Translations under genes and position numbers: made by a program
Notes under the pieces: generated by a model
The model's input: the letters and a program-made list of their open reading frames with translations, nothing else
What the model was told of the DNA's origin: nothing
Database searches by the model: none
Part shown: positions 56,695 to 64,000 of the stretch, in pieces
Layout: each line of letters starts with the position of its first letter
Position numbering within the stretch: the stretch's first letter is position 1
Origin: Algiphilus sp965216485
GTDB taxonomy: Bacteria; Pseudomonadota; Gammaproteobacteria; Nevskiales; Nevskiaceae
Length of the DNA stretch: 64,000 bases
Direction: 5' to 3'
NCBI RefSeq assembly: GCF_965216485.1
Contig: NZ_OZ244162.1
Span: 1 to 64,000, forward strand

Positions 56695-58260
56695 GTGTAC
56701 CGTAGAAAGATCCGATGGGTTGCATGGCTCGGCGCCGCCGTGGTTGCCAGTGCGGCGGCACTGGCGATCTGGTCCGTCGTCGCCACACAGCACCACCTGC
56801 GGCAAGCCAAGACCGCCAACAGCCTGCTGGCGGAGCATTTGCAACTCTCCGTGCGTTCCTATCGCCTGTTCAAGCAGCTCACGGATGAAGTGCTGCTGGG
56901 CACGCTGGCCAACCAGGCGGTGGCCCGCAACAAGCAGGCCGCGATCGATGAATCCTTGGCGCGCATCCGCTATCTGGAATTGAAGCAGCGGGATGAGCTG
57001 GGGCCAGTGCCTGGTGCCGTGGAAGACACGGACGAGCTGGAAGCACTGATCGCCAACATCGCCGAGAATTTCGAAGCGCTGCACGCACTGCCACCGGGAG
57101 AAGAACGCGCCAGCCGGGTCAGCGGCATTCTCGAAGATCAGATCGATATCAGCTTCCGCGACGCCGTCAACACCGCCTTGGAACGACAGCAAGGCGTGGT
57201 GACGCGCATGGATCATCAGATCGGTGCGGTGCATACCCAACTGGTGGGAGTGTCGACCGCATTACTGATCCTCGCTCTGGTGGGCGCCTTTGCGGCCAAT
57301 CGCCTTCTCGAGCGCGGCATCGCCCGCCCCCTCGCCTCCCTGTACGAGGCCGCCCGCGCCCTCGGGCGCGGCGAGCTGCATCACCGCGTACCGCGCGGCT
57401 TCGACGCGGAATTCGAGGAAATGGCGGTCGCCTTCAATTCGATGGCAGACCAACTGTCGGAGAAGGAAGCGAGCCGCGAGGAGACCCGGCGGGAACTGGA
57501 GGCCGCTGTCGAGGAACGCACCGCTGCCTTGCAGGAAGCCAATGCCACATTGCAGCGTTCAGATGCGGCGCGGCGGCATTTCTTCGCCGATGTGAGCCAT
57601 GAATTGCGCACCCCTCTGACCGTGATCCGTGGCGAGGCGCAGGTGGCACTGCGTGGCACCAACCGCAGCGAAGACGAGTACCGCGAAGCGCTGGACGCCA
57701 TCCTGGATCAGGCAGTCGGCCTGAGCCGGCTGGTCGACGACATGCTCTTCGTGGCGCGCTCGGACGCACGCACCATCCGCCTGAGCCGCCGCACGGTGGA
57801 CCCAGGGCAACTGTGTGAAGACGTCTTTCAGGCGATGCGCCACAAGGCGGAACCACGGGGCGTCGGCTTGCAGTGCACGATGGACAATGCAGGAGGGCAC
57901 TTGTCAGCCGACCCCGACCGCGTCCGCCAGTTGCTGATGATCCTGCTGGATAACGCTTTGCGCTACAGCCCAACGGGCAGCACCATTCAGGTGCGCTGGA
58001 CGCAAGTGGACGATCACTGGCATCTACGCGTGGAGGACCGCGGTCCGGGCATTGATCCACAGGACCTGCCGCACATCTTCGATCGCTTCTTCCGCGGGAC
58101 CAGCGAAGACGAAAGCAGCGGTGGCGGCATGGGCCTTGGGCTTGCCGTCGCCAAGGCCATCGTCCAGGCGCATGGCGGTGACATTCATGCCGAAAGCACG
58201 GCCGGCGTGGGTACGGTATTGCACGCCAGCTTCCCGATGGCTCCGGACGATTCACTCTAA
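56695..58260 (+). CDS. Orphan sensor histidine kinase
   Basis: A 521-residue inner membrane kinase. TM1 is at 8-27 and TM2 at about 183-205, bracketing a periplasmic helical domain. A HAMP linker and short coiled coil follow (about 206-290). The HisKA box is ADVSHELRTPLTVIRGEAQ (phospho-His302), then the N-box LLDNALRYSP, G1 VEDRGPGID, F-box IFDRFFRG and G2 GMGLGLAVAKAIV. The start at GTG 56695 is the best available but has a poor ribosome-binding site. No response regulator lies beside it in the window, so its partner is elsewhere or lost. Confidence 0.93.
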   Translation: MYRRKIRWVAWLGAAVVASAAALAIWSVVATQHHLRQAKTANSLLAEHLQLSVRSYRLFKQLTDEVLLGTLANQAVARNKQAAIDESLARIRYLELKQRDELGPVPGAVEDTDELEALIANIAENFEALHALPPGEERASRVSGILEDQIDISFRDAVNTALERQQGVVTRMDHQIGAVHTQLVGVSTALLILALVGAFAANRLLERGIARPLASLYEAARALGRGELHHRVPRGFDAEFEEMAVAFNSMADQLSEKEASREETRRELEAAVEERTAALQEANATLQRSDAARRHFFADVSHELRTPLTVIRGEAQVALRGTNRSEDEYREALDAILDQAVGLSRLVDDMLFVARSDARTIRLSRRTVDPGQLCEDVFQAMRHKAEPRGVGLQCTMDNAGGHLSADPDRVRQLLMILLDNALRYSPTGSTIQVRWTQVDDHWHLRVEDRGPGIDPQDLPHIFDRFFRGTSEDESSGGGMGLGLAVAKAIVQAHGGDIHAESTAGVGTVLHASFPMAPDDSL

Positions 58261-58496
58261 GCCACCCCATCGCACTTGACACGCTATGAATGGCGCCACG
58301 CCTGGCGCCGGATGGTGCTCGTCAGACTGCGGCTGGCCTGGCATCGGCCTGTGTCTTCTGCTTGTCGATCTTTGACCGTCTTATGACAAAGAGAAAGTTT
58401 GGTTGAACAGGTCCATGACATAGCGAATATTGGTCGCAGATATCGCTAGCCTCAGCGCTCCCCATATGGGGCGCACTCGCATTGAGGAGGTACCAG

Positions 58497-59048
58497 ATGA
58501 TCGCAGTATCGCGTTGGGCAGTACCCGCCCTGCTGGCTGTTTCGACGGCAGCCCACGCCGGCCATCATGAAGAGAAGAAGATGGCCGGAGGCTATGGCGA
58601 CAAGCCTGCATCCGTGGTTGCGGTGGCCATGGCGTCCGAGGCGCACAGTACGCTGGTGACCGCCGTGAAGGCCGCCGAGCTGGTGGACACTCTGCAGGGT
58701 GAAGGCCCCTTCACCGTGTTCGCACCGACGAACGCGGCCTTCAATGCTCTGCCAGAAGGCACGGTGGCCTCGCTGCTTGAACCTGCCAACCAGGAGAAGC
58801 TGCAGGGCGTGCTGACCTATCACGTGGTCGCCGGCAAGCTGAAGGCCAAGGACGTCCTCGCGGCCATTGAAAAGGGTGACGGTGAAGCGATGGTCGAAAC
58901 CGTGGCCGGCGGCTCGCTGACGGTATCGCTGGATGACGGCAACGTCGTCATTACCGACGGCCAAGGTCAGACGGCCACCGTGACCGCCACGGATCTAAAG
59001 GCCAAGAATGGCGTCGTACACGTCATCGACACCGTACTGATGCCCTAG
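58497..59048 (+). CDS. Fasciclin-domain secreted protein
   Basis: A 183-residue exported protein: GAGGAGG ahead of ATG 58497, signal MIAVSRWAVPALLAVSTAAHA, then one FAS1 domain (about 45-183). Both FAS1 signatures are visible: H1-like GPFTVFAPTNAAFNALPEG and H2-like VVHVIDTVLMP, with LTYHVVAGKL between. FAS1 proteins mediate adhesion or matrix interactions, and in proteobacteria are often ECF-sigma or stress regulated; a regulator cannot be assigned here. An intrinsic terminator follows at 59089-59115. Confidence 0.93.
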   Translation: MIAVSRWAVPALLAVSTAAHAGHHEEKKMAGGYGDKPASVVAVAMASEAHSTLVTAVKAAELVDTLQGEGPFTVFAPTNAAFNALPEGTVASLLEPANQEKLQGVLTYHVVAGKLKAKDVLAAIEKGDGEAMVETVAGGSLTVSLDDGNVVITDGQGQTATVTATDLKAKNGVVHVIDTVLMP

Positions 59049-59088
59049 ACCGGAATGACTTTTGTTTTCGCTTGTGGTGGTGTTCTTG

Positions 59089-59115
59089 AGCCGGGCTAGT
59101 CCCGGCTTTTTTTTT
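59089..59115 (+). terminator. Rho-independent terminator of the fasciclin gene
   Basis: AGCCGGG-CTAGT-CCCGGCT followed by nine Ts; a standard intrinsic terminator 40 bp past the fasciclin stop. Confidence 0.93.
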
Positions 59116-59174
59116 GCCCGCTATACCAGGACGGCATAAACATCATGCCCGCCGCGTGCGGCCATTGGCAATGC

Positions 59175-59209
59175 AAAAAAATGGGGCGGTGCCGCACCGG
59201 CACCGCCCC
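59175..59209 (-). terminator. Rho-independent terminator of the second katG
   Basis: On the minus strand GGGGCGGTGCCG-GTG-CGGCACCGCCCC is followed by ATTTTTTT, a perfect 12-bp stem with T-tail, 65 bp past the second katG stop. Confidence 0.93.
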
Positions 59210-59273
59210 TTCTTGCAGCCGTATTGCCTTGACGCCGACGCTGCGCCGGCGACCAGGCTGCAGGAATCCGCGC

Positions 59274-61499
59274 TTAGCTTAGGTCGAAGCGGTCCAGGCG
59301 CATCACCTTGACCCAGGCGTCGACAAAGTCACGCACGAACTTCTCCTTGCCGTCGTTGGCGGCGTAGACCTCCGCCACCGCGCGCAGTTCGGAGTTCGAG
59401 CCGAAGATGAGATCGACCGGCGTCGCCGTCCACTTCATCTCACCCGAGGCGCGGTCACGCCCAACGTAGATCCCTTCGGCCTCATCCGACTTGCTCCACT
59501 CGGTAGACATACTGAGCAGGTTGACGAAGAAGTCGTTGCTGAGCGTGCCCGGCTTGTCGGTGAATACCCCGTGGGCCGCACCGCCGGTGTTGGCGTCGAG
59601 TACCCGCATGCCTCCGACCAGCACCGTCATCTCCGGCACGGTGAGGGTCAGCAGGTCCGCGCGCTCCACCAGCTCTTCGGCGGGAGAGCGCAGCATGCTG
59701 CCTTCGCCGTAGTAGTTGCGGAAGCCATCGGCCTTCGGTTCGAGCGGTTCGAAGGATTCGGCATCGGTCTGCTCGGCCGTCGCGTCGACACGACCAGGAG
59801 CAACCGGCACTTCGACCTTGTAGCCGGCATCACGCGCCGCCTTCTCCACCGCCGCGGCGCCACCGATGACAATGGTGTCGGCCAACGACACCTGCTTGCC
59901 GCCACGCAGCCCTTCATTGAAGTCCGCACGCACTGATTCGAGGGTAGCCAGCACCTTTGACAGCGCGTCCGGGTCGTTCACCGGCCAGCTCTTCTGCGGC
60001 TCCAGGCGCAAGCGTGCGCCGTTGGCGCCCCCGCGCATGTCGGTGCCACGGTAGCTAGCCGCCGAGGCCCACGCCGTGCGCACCAGTTCCGGCACGGTGA
60101 GGTCGGAATCCAGAATGGCCTGCTTCAACCGCTGCACGTCCTTGTCGCTGATCGGCTTGCCGTCCGCCTCGGGCAGTGGGTCCTGCCAGATCAGCATCTC
60201 GTCCGGCACGTTATTGCCGATGTAGCGGGCGCGCGGCCCCATGTCGCGATGGGTCAGCTTGAACCAGGCGCGGGCGAAGGCATCCTCGAATTCCTTCGGG
60301 TTTTCGAGAAAGCGCTTGGAGACTTCGCGATAGGCCGGGTCCTTCTTCAGCGCCAGGTCTGTGGTGAGCATGATGGGCGCGTTGCGCTTGCCCTCGACGT
60401 GGGCGTCGGGCACGGTGCCGTCCAGTGCGCCGTCCTTGGCCACCCATTGAATGGCGCCGGCCGGGCTGCGCGTCTGCACCCATTCGTGGTTGAACAGGTT
60501 GCTCAGGTAGAGATGGGTCCACTGCGTGGGGGCCTGCGTCCAGGCACCTTCCAGGCCGCTGGTCACGGTATCTTCCGCGTTGCCCTTGCCGCACTTGTTC
60601 TTCCAGCCCAGACCCTGTTCTTCAATATCAGCCGCGGCAGGTTCTGGACCGACGCACTCTTCGGGCTTGTGGGCGCCGTGCACCTTGCCGAAGGTATGGC
60701 CGCCGGCAATGAGCGCGACGGTTTCCTCGTCGTTCATCGCCATGCGCCCAAAGCTCTGGCGGATTTGCTTGGCGGAGGCCAGCGGGTCCGGATTGCCGCC
60801 GGGCCCTTCCGGGTTCACATAGATCAGGCCCATCTGCGTGGCGCCCAGACCTTCCTTGAGGTTGCCTTCGGCGTCGTGGCGATCACGGCCGAGCATCTCG
60901 GTTTCCGGGCCCCAGTTGACGATTTCCGGTTCCCAATCATCCGCGCGGCCACCGGCAAAGCCGAAGGTCTTGAAACCCATGTCTTCCATGGCCACCGTGC
61001 CGGCGAGCACCATCAGGTCGGCCCAGGAAATATTGCGGCCATACTTCTGCTTGATAGGCCACAGCAGGCGACGGGCCTTGTCGAGGTTGGCGTTGTCAGG
61101 CCAGCTGTTGAGCGGGTCGAAGCGCATTTGGCCGCCACCCGCGCCGCCGCGACCATCCGAGGTGCGATAGGTGCCTGCACTGTGCCAGGCCATGCGAATG
61201 AAGAGCGGCCCGTAGTGCCCCCAGTCGGCGGGCCACCAATCCTGCGAGGTCTTCATGACCTCCTTGAGGTCGGCCTTGACGGCATCCAGGTCGAGCTTGG
61301 CGAAGGCTTCGTCATAGTCGAAGTCCTCGCCGTAGGGATTGGATTGCGGGGCGTGGTCCCGCAGGGGCTGGAGGTTGAGCTGCTCCGGCCACCAGAATGA
61401 ATTCGGCTTTGCTTCTCCTCCGGCAAAGGCCTGCGCTGAGAGCGCGAGCATGGACACAGCTGCAGCTGCACCCAATGAACGGACGCCTGTTGTACGCAT
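59274..61499 (-). CDS. katG: Catalase-peroxidase with export signal (periplasmic KatG/KatP-like)
   Basis: A 741-residue haem catalase-peroxidase with a typical Sec signal: MRTTGVRSLGAAAAVSMLAL followed by SAQAFA|GG, cleavage after residue 26. The distal site is RMAWHSAG (Trp105, His106), the crosslink Tyr lies in LIYVNPEG and Met in GRMAMNDEE, and the proximal His in AGGHTFGKVHG. All catalytic elements of the cytoplasmic copy at 40731 are kept, but sequences differ throughout. Periplasmic KatG forms (as in KatP of enterohaemorrhagic E. coli) detoxify external peroxide. Monocistronic, with a strong terminator. Confidence 0.96.
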   Translation of the reverse strand: MRTTGVRSLGAAAAVSMLALSAQAFAGGEAKPNSFWWPEQLNLQPLRDHAPQSNPYGEDFDYDEAFAKLDLDAVKADLKEVMKTSQDWWPADWGHYGPLFIRMAWHSAGTYRTSDGRGGAGGGQMRFDPLNSWPDNANLDKARRLLWPIKQKYGRNISWADLMVLAGTVAMEDMGFKTFGFAGGRADDWEPEIVNWGPETEMLGRDRHDAEGNLKEGLGATQMGLIYVNPEGPGGNPDPLASAKQIRQSFGRMAMNDEETVALIAGGHTFGKVHGAHKPEECVGPEPAAADIEEQGLGWKNKCGKGNAEDTVTSGLEGAWTQAPTQWTHLYLSNLFNHEWVQTRSPAGAIQWVAKDGALDGTVPDAHVEGKRNAPIMLTTDLALKKDPAYREVSKRFLENPKEFEDAFARAWFKLTHRDMGPRARYIGNNVPDEMLIWQDPLPEADGKPISDKDVQRLKQAILDSDLTVPELVRTAWASAASYRGTDMRGGANGARLRLEPQKSWPVNDPDALSKVLATLESVRADFNEGLRGGKQVSLADTIVIGGAAAVEKAARDAGYKVEVPVAPGRVDATAEQTDAESFEPLEPKADGFRNYYGEGSMLRSPAEELVERADLLTLTVPEMTVLVGGMRVLDANTGGAAHGVFTDKPGTLSNDFFVNLLSMSTEWSKSDEAEGIYVGRDRASGEMKWTATPVDLIFGSNSELRAVAEVYAANDGKEKFVRDFVDAWVKVMRLDRFDLS

Positions 61500-61914
61500 G
61501 TGAATCGACTCCTGTGGTTATAGACACGGCACGGAAGGCGAGCAGATGCGATCACGCCGCAAGCGATGCCGCTCCTGAGCCTTCGTGCCCATCTAAAGTC
61601 ACCCCTGCGCCTTTCGGTTGCCAATAGATATTTGTTTAGACCCTCATAGAAAATGATCGGCGCTGCCTATCGAGATGGCCGCGAGGCTTGCGTTTGCCGC
61701 ATTTTTGGCACTCTCGAGCCAAGCACTAAGACACAGCACGCGCTGGCGTGTCTAGGGTGCGATGCGGGAGCCAGCGCGCAACCTGGGTTGGCGATGCCGA
61801 ACATGCGCGCACTCCCAAATGGCTGTAGGAAAGGCGAAGGAAGTGGCACGCAGGCGTGTCGCTCTACGGGAGGCGCGGCCTCAGTGCCTGCATTACCTAC
61901 CGACACCACCGCGA
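61500..61914. other. Gene-free upstream region of the second katG
   Basis: These 415 bases contain no gene I can support. The AT-rich tract 61624-61655 is the most likely place for the leftward katG promoter. The remainder resembles ordinary non-coding GC-rich sequence; I saw no palindrome array or RNA. Confidence 0.5.
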
Positions 61915-62445
61915 TCAATGCGGCATGTTTTGACTCAGCAGCGCGTCCACCGCATCCCAATCCGTGTACTCGTATGTGAAGCGGGTATCTACGCCGCCAC
62001 CTTCCTTGCGCGAGATGCGCTTCATGATCCACCGGGTGAAACGGCCGTAGCGCGGATACTTCACCGCGCCGGCGAAGTGCGCACGCGCCCGGGGCTGCCA
62101 GTCCACCGATGCCAGATAGGCGTCGACCAGTGCCGATACGGCGTCCCGCCCGTGCGCGTTGGCGGCAGAAGCGCTGACCGAAAAGAAGACAGCATTGGGA
62201 TGCGCGTTGAGTGCAGCGTGGTGCTGCCGGATGAAGGCATCAAGGACGCGCTGAAAGCGCCGCACGTACACCGAGCCGCCAATGATAAGCAGGTCGCTCG
62301 GCATCCATTGCTCGGACAGCGCCGCGGCCTGGACATCGAGCGCTTTCGCGTCCACACCCTGCGCCCGTAGATGACCGGCCATGTAGCCGGCCATCTTCTC
62401 CGTCTGGCCGTGCGTCGAGGCATAGACAATGCGCGCCGTGGGCAT
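61915..62445 (-). CDS. hemG: Flavodoxin-domain protein, HemG-like protoporphyrinogen oxidase
   Basis: A 176-residue flavodoxin-fold protein. The FMN phosphate loop is VYASTHGQTEKMAG, then LLIIGGSVYVRRFQRVLDAF, with the C-terminal block VKYPRYGRFTRWIMKRISR-like (WIMKRIS) that matches menaquinone-dependent protoporphyrinogen IX dehydrogenase HemG. HemG converts protoporphyrinogen IX to protoporphyrin IX in haem synthesis, at the inner face of the membrane. A general flavodoxin role cannot be excluded. It lies upstream of the second katG, a haem enzyme, but 415 bp apart, so co-transcription is doubtful. Confidence 0.85.
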   Translation of the reverse strand: MPTARIVYASTHGQTEKMAGYMAGHLRAQGVDAKALDVQAAALSEQWMPSDLLIIGGSVYVRRFQRVLDAFIRQHHAALNAHPNAVFFSVSASAANAHGRDAVSALVDAYLASVDWQPRARAHFAGAVKYPRYGRFTRWIMKRISRKEGGGVDTRFTYEYTDWDAVDALLSQNMPH

Positions 62446-62624
62446 GAGGAAAATCCTTGTGGCGAGGAGGGGCAGTGTGGAGCAGCTTTTCCAGCCCGTC
62501 CGTGACGGACATCAAGGCCTGAAGCCGCGCCAATACGCACTAAGAAAGACGGCTTGGTTATGAGCGTTTACCCGCACCCGCTCAGTGCGTTATGAATGCC
62601 TTCCCCTAACGACAGGAGGACATC

Positions 62625-63260
62625 ATGGCACTACGACTAGGTGATACCGCACCGGATTTTGAAGCCGACACCACGGAAGGCCGCATCCGCTTTCACGACT
62701 GGCTGGGCGATGCCTGGGGTGTGCTGTTCTCCCACCCGGCCGACTACACGCCGGTATGCACCACCGAGCTGGGCGAAACGGCGAAGCTGAAGCACGAGTT
62801 CGACAAGCGCAACACGAAGGTCATTGCGGTATCGGTCGATTCGGTGGAGGACCACAAGGGCTGGTCCAAGGACATCGAGGAGACCCAGCAGTGCACCGTG
62901 AACTTCCCGATCATCGCCGATGAGCATCGTCAGGTTTCTCAACTCTACGACATGCTGCACCCCGGCGAAGGCGACGCCTCCACGGTGCGTTCGGTCTTTC
63001 TGATCGACCCGAACAAGAAGGTCCGCATGACGCTGACCTACCCCAAGAGCGCCGGTCGCAACTTCGAAGAGATTCTTCGCGTTATCGATTCGATCCAGCT
63101 GACGGACGGCTACAAGGTGGCGACTCCGGTGAACTGGCGCGATGGCGACGACGTCATCATCGTTCCGACCCTGTCGGACGAAGAGGCAAAGGCGCACTTC
63201 CCCGACGGCTGGAAGACGATCAAGCCCTACCTGCGCGTCACCAAGCAGCCCAACCGGTAG
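62625..63260 (+). CDS. 1-Cys peroxiredoxin (Prx6 type)
   Basis: A 211-residue peroxiredoxin. The peroxidatic site is SHPADYTPVCTTELG (Cys45), and Cys88 (QQCTVNFP) is in the position of the Prdx6 second cysteine. The long C-terminal arm (DGYKVATPVNWRDGDDVIIV and KPYLRVTKQP) is diagnostic of the Prx6/AhpC-like 1-Cys subfamily rather than BCP or typical AhpC. It reduces hydrogen and organic peroxides in the cytoplasm, possibly with glutathione. AGGAGG lies five bases ahead of the ATG. A perfect hairpin follows the stop. Confidence 0.95.
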   Translation: MALRLGDTAPDFEADTTEGRIRFHDWLGDAWGVLFSHPADYTPVCTTELGETAKLKHEFDKRNTKVIAVSVDSVEDHKGWSKDIEETQQCTVNFPIIADEHRQVSQLYDMLHPGEGDASTVRSVFLIDPNKKVRMTLTYPKSAGRNFEEILRVIDSIQLTDGYKVATPVNWRDGDDVIIVPTLSDEEAKAHFPDGWKTIKPYLRVTKQPNR

Positions 63261-63291
63261 AGCAGGCGTCCTGCAAGGGGTGCAAGATGGA

Positions 63292-63317
63292 CAGGCCGGC
63301 ACCGCGTTGCCGGCCTG
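63292..63317 (+). terminator. Terminator-like hairpin after the peroxiredoxin gene
   Basis: CAGGCCGGCA-CCGCGT-TGCCGGCCTG, a perfect 10-bp stem 31 bp past the peroxiredoxin stop. No T-tract follows, so termination may be partial or Rho-assisted. Confidence 0.55.
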
Positions 63318-63398
63318 GACATCCGCCGGTGCACGGCTGGCGCTCACCCCCGGCTGCTCGCATCATGCGTGAAAAGCCGTAGCTTCAGGAGACACGCG

Positions 63399-64000
63399 TT
63401 GACCACGACACGTCCGCATCCCGATCCCGACGGGCTGCATGAGTTCTCGGTGGTATTCACCGACCGCTCGCTGAATCACATGTCGGCGCGCTTCCAGCGC
63501 GTCATGCGCGACCTGTCCGACATGCTGCGTCACAGCTACGCGGCGGAGTCGGCTGTCATCGTTCCCGGTGGCGGCACGATGGGAATGGAAGCCGTGGCCC
63601 GCCAGTTCGCCACCGGCAAGCGCTGCCTAGTCGTGCGCAACGGGTGGTTCAGCTATCGCTGGTCGCAGATTCTGGACGCAGGTGGCATCGCCGCGGAAAC
63701 GACCGTCCTGCAAGCCGAGCCGGATTCGGGCGCGGCGGATGCGGCCTGGTCGCCTCCGGCCATCGAAGAGGTGGTTGAAGCCATTCGCGCGCATCAACCC
63801 GAGATGGTCTTCGCCCCACATGTGGAAACCTCGGCCGGATTGCTGCTGCCGGACGACTACATCCGCACGCTCGCCGAGGCCACGCACGAGGCTGGGGGCC
63901 TGTTTGTCCTCGATTGCGTCGCCTCCGGTGCGCTCTGGATCGACATGGCCGCATTGGGGGTGAATATCCTCATCAGCGCGCCACAGAAGACCTGGAGTGC
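63399..64000 (+). CDS. Class V (PLP-dependent) aminotransferase, 5' part only
   Basis: An open frame from TTG 63399, with AGGAGA six bases upstream, to the window edge (200 residues seen). It reads PDGLHEFSVVFTDRSLNHMS, the phosphate-binding glycine loop VPGGGTMGMEAVARQ, FAPHVETSAGLLLPDDYI, then AGGLFVLDCVASGALWIDMA and SAPQKTWS. This is the alanine-glyoxylate/serine-pyruvate aminotransferase-like order; DCVAS carries the PLP-ring Asp, and the Lys of APQKTW is the Schiff-base candidate. The reaction cannot be fixed without the rest. No upstream ATG/GTG fits better. Confidence 0.85.
   Translation, partial: MTTTRPHPDPDGLHEFSVVFTDRSLNHMSARFQRVMRDLSDMLRHSYAAESAVIVPGGGTMGMEAVARQFATGKRCLVVRNGWFSYRWSQILDAGGIAAETTVLQAEPDSGAADAAWSPPAIEEVVEAIRAHQPEMVFAPHVETSAGLLLPDDYIRTLAEATHEAGGLFVLDCVASGALWIDMAALGVNILISAPQKTWS

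Noticed and set aside
61653..61979. 108-codon plus-strand frame upstream of the second katG
   Set aside because: No recognisable domain, overlaps the HemG-like gene end on the other strand, and no ribosome-binding site.

Overview
The window is GC-rich, gene-dense chromosomal DNA from a gammaproteobacterium. Evidence is a prfC (RF3), a YaeQ homologue, trxC, yghU, a NodT-type RND efflux organisation, imelysin/DUF1111 genes, and many outer-membrane-type lipoproteins. The gene mix (FadL-type porin with a haloalkane dehalogenase, GSTs, many secreted hydrolases) would fit an environmental or marine hydrocarbon-associated lineage such as Nevskiales/Salinisphaerales, but that placement is inference. 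No phage, IS element, CRISPR array or rRNA was seen. One AT-rich stretch (about 47.4-48.96 kb) differs in composition from its neighbours.

Layout. 0-3.3 kb: a CMD/AhpD-type gene cut by the left edge, a divergent LysR regulator, and prfC. 3.59-3.93 kb: tRNA-Ile2(CAT), followed by a 141-bp-period structured repeat that copies the tRNA 3' end. 4.2-9.9 kb and 13.5-19.1 kb: two complete, translationally coupled OMP-MFP-RND efflux operons. Between them lie a coiled-coil protein, a GST and a lipoprotein esterase with a long acidic linker. 19.2-19.5 kb: two 166-bp palindromic repeats. 19.5-26.4 kb: yaeQ, a diguanylate cyclase, trxC, yghU, an ELWxxDGT-repeat lipoprotein, an MFS transporter and a glycine-zipper lipoprotein.

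26.8-35.6 kb: the most unusual locus, a five-gene operon of outer-membrane-type lipoproteins in the order alpha/beta-hydrolase, amidase, hydrolase, amidase, amidase. It looks like a duplicated hydrolase-amidase pair plus a third amidase and may be an envelope system that attacks an ester/amide substrate. 35.6-40.7 kb: a Ca/Na antiporter, then a metallophosphoesterase-imelysin-dihaem oxidoreductase run. 40.7-46 kb: cytoplasmic katG, then a LysR/SDR/quinone-oxidoreductase module. 46.3-49.3 kb: a DUF2235 (Tle1-like) hydrolase, an AT-rich DUF2135-like lipoprotein and a DUF3012 mini-lipoprotein. 49.3-54.2 kb: a DUF418 membrane protein, an HxlR-mdaB-peroxiredoxin redox module, a CobW-type metal chaperone, a membrane protein and gloA. 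54.3-56.4 kb: haloalkane dehalogenase plus FadL-type porin. 56.7-64 kb: an orphan histidine kinase, a fasciclin protein, a second katG with an export signal, a HemG-like flavodoxin, a 1-Cys peroxiredoxin, and a class V aminotransferase cut by the right edge.

Two themes recur. One is oxidative and electrophile defence: two KatGs, two peroxiredoxin-type proteins, AhpD-like, MdaB, HxlR, GSTs, TrxC, GloA. The other is envelope traffic and surface hydrolysis: two RND pumps, the FadL-type porin and a large set of lipoproteins. Assignments come from reading the translated sequences; no database search was run.
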